Assembly (NCBI RefSeq): GCF_937949835.1
Contig: NZ_CALEDC010000293.1
Location: forward strand, 1 to 9,666
Reading direction: 5' to 3'
Source of the DNA: an uncultured Campylobacter sp.
GTDB taxonomy: Bacteria > Campylobacterota > Campylobacteria > Campylobacterales > Campylobacteraceae
DNA length: 9,666 nt
In this document: positions 5,768 to 9,666 of the stretch, piece by piece
Layout: every line of letters starts with the position of its first letter
Numbering within the stretch: the stretch's first letter is position 1
Program-made: the position numbers and the translations under genes
The notes under the pieces: generated by a model
Seen by the model: only the letters and a program-made list of their open reading frames with translations
Databases searched by the model: none
Told to the model about the DNA's origin: nothing

Positions 5768-8008
5768 TTACATCAAATAAATCACCGGCACAATGGTCGG
5801 ATATTTTTTGATCTTTCTAAAAATATGCTTTCGCACGGCCTGGCGAATCTTGCCCTCCAGCGCCCAGTGATCGAGCAAAATTTCATCTTTTAAATTTGCC
5901 AAAAACTGCTCGATGATGCCCTGCATCTCCTTGGTAAAGTGCGCCGTTTGATTATCGGCGACGAGCCCGTAGGTGATGACGCGCGTCTGGATGAGCCTCT
6001 TTTCGTTTTTATCGATCTGCGCGATGATGACCGCGACGCCCGCATCGGCTAAATTTTGGCGGTGTTTGACGATCTCGTCGGAGATCTGCTTGTTGATCTG
6101 GTTGTCGATGAAGACCTTGCCCGTCTTGACGGTCTTGACGCGCTTTAGATATTTTTCGCAAACCTCCATCTGATCGCCGTCGTTCATCAAATAGATATTT
6201 TTCTCCTCTATGCCGCACTCCATCGCGGTCTCTTTGTGTTTTACGATGTGGTTGTACTCGCCGTGCACGGGTAGGAAAAATTTCGGCTTTATTAGGCGCA
6301 GCATGAGTTTTTGCTCCTCGATCGAGGCGTGCCCGCTTACGTGTATCTCGCTGAAGTCCTGATACGCGACCTTTGCGCCGCTTTTTAGCAGGTAGTTAAG
6401 CACAGTTGAGACGCTGCTTTCGTTGCCGGGGATCGCTTTGGCGCTGATGATTACCTGATCGGTGGATTTGATTTTAATGTATTTGTGCTCGTCCGTCGCC
6501 ATACGGTACAGCGCACTCATCGTCTCGCCCTGCGAGCCGGTAGTTACAATCAAAACCTCATTATCCGGGTATTTTGAGACCTGATCGGCATCGACGAAGA
6601 TCTTTTTATCTAAATTTACGTAGCCGAGCTCCATCGCGGTAAATAAATTTCGCTCCATGCTTCGCCCGATGACGCAAACCTTGCGGCCGTATTTTACGCC
6701 GCGCTCTATAGCCTGATATACGCGGTGGATGTTTGAGCTGAAGGTACTCATTATCACGCGTCCCTTACAGCTTGAAAATATCGTATCAAAGGTCTTTCCT
6801 ACCGAGCTTTCGGACTTTGTGATCCCCTCTTTGTGCGAGTTTGTGCTATCGCTCATCAAAAGCATAACGCCGCGATCGCCGTAATACGCAAGGCGGTTCA
6901 GATCGGTCGGATAGCCGTCAATCGGCGTGTGGTCGATCTTAAAATCGCCCGTGTGGATGATCGTGCCCGCCTTCGTCGTGATCGCAAGCGCGCTTGCATC
7001 GATAATCGAGTGCGTTATGTGGATAAACTCGACCTCAAAATCGCCGATCTGATAGAGCTGGCGCTTCTGCACGGGGCGGAAGTAGCTACGCTCGGCTTTG
7101 AGGCCGTGCTCTTCAAATTTATTGCTTATCATCCCCAAAGGAAGCGGCGTAGCGTAGATCGGAAATTGAAATTCTTTGAAAAAATATGGCATCGCGCCGA
7201 TATGATCCTCATGCGCGTGGGTGATAATGATGCCTTTGATCTTGTTTTTTATCTTGCGAACATAATCGAAGTCGGGGATTAAAATGTCCACGCCAAGCAT
7301 ACTCTCCTCCGGAAAGCTCATGCCCACATCGACGATGATCGCACTCGTATTGGTCTCAAAAACGGTCATATTCGCGCCGATCTCGCCCAGTCCGCCAAGC
7401 GGCGTGATACGCACCGTCTCATCGCTGCGATTAGCGTCTTTAAGCGGGTGCAGGCGCTCCTCGTGGATCAGCTTGTTTTGCGCGATTGCCTCTTCCATCG
7501 CCTTTTGCCACGGCTCGTTGCCCGTGAGGCTCTTTGGCATATTTGAGCGCTTTTTATGCTTTTTCTTTTTCTGCGAATCCGAAGAGTTCGTATCGTCTGC
7601 AGCGCTAGGATTTGCGCCTTTTGCGCTGCTGCTATTTGATTTTGCACGACCGTCGCGGTTTAAATTTGAACCGCCCGCGCCGTTTTCGTTGCTTTTTGGG
7701 TATGCGCCGCCGAAATGCGCACCATTCGCGCCGTTTGAATGCGCGGCGTTTGAACCGCCATTTGACGCGCCGCCCACAGAATTCGATCCGTTGCGAGAGC
7801 CGTTTTTTGAACCCTTTGAACGAGCGGAATTTTGCCCGTTTTTCGCGCCTTTATTTTTGCGAGAGCCATTTTCATGCTCGCCGCCGAATCCTGCGCCGCC
7901 CGCAGAGCCTTCGCTTGCGATAGATTTTTTTAGATTTTCCTTGCGTTTTTTATAGCGATTGCTTTTTTTGAGTCGTTCGACGCCGTTTTCATTTCTGTTT
8001 TCTTCCAT
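5768..8008 (-). CDS. rnj: Ribonuclease J with long low-complexity N-terminal extension
   Basis: 746 residues. The metallo-beta-lactamase/beta-CASP core starts near 197 (VRITPLGGLGEIGANMTVFE) and carries the metal motif HAHEDH at 264-269, then HTGDFKIDHTP and the late HGEYNHI motif. RNase J is the main 5'-3' exonuclease and endonuclease of RNA decay in epsilonproteobacteria; in Helicobacter pylori it works with the helicase RhpA on ribosomes. Residues 1-165 are an extension made almost only of N, G, S, K and A, with basic patches at 14-28 and 147-154; H. pylori RNase J also has an N-terminal extension. It is likely disordered and may bind RNA or partners (inference). The ATG has AAAGG upstream and lies inside the end of rsmA (20-base overlap), so both are probably one transcript. 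Confidence 0.95.
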   Translation of the reverse strand: MEENRNENGVERLKKSNRYKKRKENLKKSIASEGSAGGAGFGGEHENGSRKNKGAKNGQNSARSKGSKNGSRNGSNSVGGASNGGSNAAHSNGANGAHFGGAYPKSNENGAGGSNLNRDGRAKSNSSSAKGANPSAADDTNSSDSQKKKKHKKRSNMPKSLTGNEPWQKAMEEAIAQNKLIHEERLHPLKDANRSDETVRITPLGGLGEIGANMTVFETNTSAIIVDVGMSFPEESMLGVDILIPDFDYVRKIKNKIKGIIITHAHEDHIGAMPYFFKEFQFPIYATPLPLGMISNKFEEHGLKAERSYFRPVQKRQLYQIGDFEVEFIHITHSIIDASALAITTKAGTIIHTGDFKIDHTPIDGYPTDLNRLAYYGDRGVMLLMSDSTNSHKEGITKSESSVGKTFDTIFSSCKGRVIMSTFSSNIHRVYQAIERGVKYGRKVCVIGRSMERNLFTAMELGYVNLDKKIFVDADQVSKYPDNEVLIVTTGSQGETMSALYRMATDEHKYIKIKSTDQVIISAKAIPGNESSVSTVLNYLLKSGAKVAYQDFSEIHVSGHASIEEQKLMLRLIKPKFFLPVHGEYNHIVKHKETAMECGIEEKNIYLMNDGDQMEVCEKYLKRVKTVKTGKVFIDNQINKQISDEIVKHRQNLADAGVAVIIAQIDKNEKRLIQTRVITYGLVADNQTAHFTKEMQGIIEQFLANLKDEILLDHWALEGKIRQAVRKHIFRKIKKYPTIVPVIYLM

Positions 8009-8849
8009 CTTTTACCTTTAAATTTTTAAAAATTTCTAAAAAAAGGGTGGAATTTAACTCGTGCGCCCGAACTGTGGGCGGAATTTTCAAATTTAAAAAG
8101 ATCTCTTCGGCTAAGCCTCTATCAAATTTTGCGCTTAAATTTTTAATAAGCGTCTTTCGCGGCGCGCTGAAAGATACGCGCAAAAAGCTTTTAAATTTCT
8201 CGTATTCATCGAGATTTTGAAAGCGAGCGCAACTTTTTACGCCGAGAGTCTCCGCGCTTTCCTCGGCACCGGGCTTGAAATTTTTGCCCTTTACGAGCCT
8301 GATCACCGACGAAGTTACCTTCGGCGCAGGCTCGAAGCAGCCAGGCTCAACGTCGAATATAAGCTCGCAACCGCCCGCGAGATCGGCTAGGATCGAAAGA
8401 GCGCTAAAATCGCTCTGCCCGGCTCTAGCGCAGAATTTTAAAGCGACCTCCTTTTGGATCATCACCAAAAATCCGCTGCACAACTCATCGTCGATCGCCT
8501 GCAAAATTATCTTTGTAGCGACGTAGTAGGGCAAATTTGCGACCAAAAAATATTCGCCGCAGCCAAGACCCCGCTGCTGCCAAATCCGCAAAGCATCGCC
8601 CAAAACGAGCTCAAGCTCGCCGCTAGCGATCTGCTGCGCAAATTTAGCGCTTAAAATTTGATATAAATCTTCATCTATCTCGAAACTTTTTAATCTGTAA
8701 AATTCCAAAAGCTTACGAGTTAAATCACCTAAGCCAGCCCCGATTTCAACGACATTCTGTACGCTCTCGGGAATCGCTTGGATGATCTTGCTTAAAACGG
8801 CTTCGTCTTTTAAAAAATTTTGCCCGAACTCTTTTTTCGCCCTAATCAT
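7989..8849 (-). CDS. rsmA: 16S rRNA (adenine(1518)-N6/adenine(1519)-N6)-dimethyltransferase
   Basis: 286 residues. RsmA (KsgA) places two methyl groups on each of two adjacent adenines in the 3' terminal hairpin of 16S rRNA during small-subunit maturation, using S-adenosylmethionine. Visible motifs in order: FGQNFL (8-13), EIGAGLGDLT (35-44, SAM-binding motif I), the acidic EIDE (57-60), and NLPYY (105-109, the N6-adenine active site). FEPAPKVTSSVIRL and FSAPRKTLIKNL mark the C-terminal part. The 3' end overlaps rnj by 20 bases. No good ribosome site is seen before the ATG; instead a 17-bp-arm inverted repeat ends 10 bases upstream, which may matter for its expression. Confidence 0.95.
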   Translation of the reverse strand: MIRAKKEFGQNFLKDEAVLSKIIQAIPESVQNVVEIGAGLGDLTRKLLEFYRLKSFEIDEDLYQILSAKFAQQIASGELELVLGDALRIWQQRGLGCGEYFLVANLPYYVATKIILQAIDDELCSGFLVMIQKEVALKFCARAGQSDFSALSILADLAGGCELIFDVEPGCFEPAPKVTSSVIRLVKGKNFKPGAEESAETLGVKSCARFQNLDEYEKFKSFLRVSFSAPRKTLIKNLSAKFDRGLAEEIFLNLKIPPTVRAHELNSTLFLEIFKNLKVKDGRKQK

Positions 8850-8859
8850 CGCGAGAGTC

Positions 8860-8907
8860 TAGCCAAATTTTACTTATAAAGTCATTATGTTAAGTAAAAT
8901 TTGGCTA
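8860..8907. repeat. Inverted repeat (17-bp arms, 14-base loop) between rsmA and hisF
   Basis: The arm TAGCCAAATTTTACTTA at 8860-8876 is matched by its exact reverse complement at 8891-8907, separated by 14 bases. It fills most of the 91-base divergent intergenic region. Possible -10 boxes lie in it: CATAAT for rsmA (8889-8884, minus) and TAAAAT for hisF (8906-8911, plus, at its right edge). It could be an operator shared by both promoters or an RNA hairpin in a leader; neither is shown. Confidence 0.85.
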
Positions 8908-8911
8908 AAAT
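8906..8911 (+). promoter_or_regulatory. Candidate -10 box of hisF
   Basis: TAAAAT about 30 bases before the hisF TTG start, in AT-rich sequence at the right edge of the inverted repeat. It would give a leader of about 22 bases. Weak match; no -35 is visible. Confidence 0.3.
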
Positions 8912-8940
8912 CATAAAAAATTTTATTCTAAAGGGCTGCT

Positions 8941-9666
8941 TTGAATAGATTTGCAAAACGCATAATCCCGTGCCTAGACGTCAAAGACGGACGAGTAGTA
9001 AAGGGCGTAAATTTCGTAGGTCTCGTGGATGCGGGCGATCCGGTGCAGGTCGCCAAACGCTACAACGAGGAGGGTGCGGACGAGCTGTGCTTCCTCGACA
9101 TCACGGCGTCGCATCTGGGGCGCGATACGATCGTGGACGTCGTAGAGCGGGTCGCGCGCGAGCTTTTTATCCCGCTGACCGTGGGCGGCGGCATCCGCAC
9201 GATCGATGATATCTCGCGTCTGTTAAACGTCGGCTGCGATAAAATCAGCCTCAACTCAGCCGCGATCAAAAATCCAAATTTGATAGACGAAGCGGCGAAT
9301 AAATTCGGCTCGCAGTGCGTCGTAGTTGCGATCGATGCGAAACGAAATTCGAATGAAATTTCAAGCGGTAATTTATGCGGCGCGACACGGAATTTGAACG
9401 CAAATTTACGCAACGAAGCACAGAATTTTAGAGAGACTTCACGCAGCGCGCAGGATGAAATTTTAGCCGGAAACGGCGAGCTTTGCGGCTATAGTGTGTT
9501 TATAAACGGCGGTAGGCTGGATACCGGCAGGGATGCGCTTGTTTGGGCGAAAGAGGCGCAGGAGCGCGAACGCGAACGGCTCCTCGCTTTGATGAAGGAG
9601 CTGGTGGTGTGGGAGAACACGACGAACGAGGAGGTGTTGGGCCGCGCCCGGGAGGAGATCCGAAGG
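8941..9666 (+). CDS. hisF: Imidazole glycerol phosphate synthase cyclase subunit HisF, with insertion and aberrant 3' part (incomplete)
   Basis: HisF and HisH make imidazole glycerol phosphate and AICAR in histidine synthesis. The TTG start is chosen because AAAGGG precedes it and the family N-terminus [20 protein letters not shown] follows at once; D13 is the catalytic aspartate. FLDITAS (51-57), LTVGGGIR (79-86), KISLNSAA (101-108) and VVVAIDAKR (127-135) are all as expected. Residues 136-182 are an insertion absent from ordinary HisF, after which [20 protein letters not shown] (187-206) returns to the family. From about residue 209 the expected GAGEILLTSMDxDGT is missing; instead a charged run ([13 protein letters not shown]) continues, in frame, to the window end without a stop. 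Identity as HisF is firm up to about 9565; the remainder may be another gene joined by assembly or fusion. Confidence 0.85.
   Translation, partial: MNRFAKRIIPCLDVKDGRVVKGVNFVGLVDAGDPVQVAKRYNEEGADELCFLDITASHLGRDTIVDVVERVARELFIPLTVGGGIRTIDDISRLLNVGCDKISLNSAAIKNPNLIDEAANKFGSQCVVVAIDAKRNSNEISSGNLCGATRNLNANLRNEAQNFRETSRSAQDEILAGNGELCGYSVFINGGRLDTGRDALVWAKEAQERERERLLALMKELVVWENTTNEEVLGRAREEIRR
9565..9666 (+). other. GC-rich foreign-looking tail after the HisF homology
   Basis: About 100 bases with no AAATTT-type words, rich in CTG, GTG, GAG and CGC codons. They encode a charged segment containing [20 protein letters not shown]. This has no place in HisF. It faintly recalls a stretch in DUF1156-type DNA methyltransferases, from memory only and not checked. 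The join falls near GCGCAGGAGCGCG, a plausible microhomology. Confidence 0.5.

Noticed and set aside
6833..7282. 149-residue open frame on the plus strand
   Set aside because: Antisense to the catalytic core of RNase J, with no recognisable motif or ribosome site.
7284..7955. 223-residue open frame on the plus strand rich in F, P and S
   Set aside because: Antisense to the low-complexity N-terminal part of RNase J; its odd composition is the mirror of the N/G/S-rich codons.
8020..8035. 16-bp AT palindrome in the end of rsmA
   Set aside because: It is made only of A and T runs inside coding sequence (Asn/Leu/Lys/Phe codons) and is expected by composition.

Overview
The window looks like chromosomal DNA from a Campylobacterota bacterium, most probably one of the higher-GC Campylobacter species of the oral or gut group. 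Three things suggest this: the gene order rsmA - rnj - kpsF - rluB - ybaK, the very frequent AAATTT words, and -10 boxes without a clear -35. The species call is inference, because no rRNA or other marker is present.

Left edge to about 1.9 kb, minus strand: a CRISPR adaptation and processing module. A gene starting at 921 encodes a complete-looking reverse transcriptase domain with YADD and runs off the window at base 1. Directly upstream lies a cas6 gene (1865 to 1055) with a Cys-rich N-terminal part and a glycine-rich C-terminal loop, interrupted by a one-base frame error in an A8 run. Together they resemble the RT-Cas1 arm of type III CRISPR systems, in which spacers can be taken from RNA. 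Cas1, effector genes and the array would lie outside the window and are not seen.

1.9 to 3.2 kb: a spacer with a clear promoter for cas6, a CAU tRNA (minus strand), then lemA on the plus strand, a 34-bp perfect palindrome just after lemA, and about 300 bases with no recognisable gene.

3.2 to 8.85 kb, minus strand: a housekeeping run transcribed in the order rsmA (16S rRNA dimethyltransferase), rnj (RNase J with a long low-complexity N-terminal extension), a 337-base gap, kpsF (arabinose-5-phosphate isomerase for Kdo/LOS synthesis), rluB-like pseudouridine synthase and ybaK (Cys-tRNA(Pro) deacylase). rsmA/rnj overlap by 20 bases, kpsF/rluB by 4 bases (ATGA), and rluB/ybaK are 19 bases apart. 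rsmA, rnj, rluB and ybaK all serve RNA maturation, decay or translation quality.

8.85 to 9.67 kb: a divergent intergenic region with a 17-bp-arm inverted repeat, then hisF on the plus strand. HisF is normal for its first 135 residues or so, then carries a 47-residue insertion. At about residue 209 it leaves the family sequence altogether for a charged, GC-rich tail reaching the window end. That end may be an assembly chimera or a true in-frame fusion.
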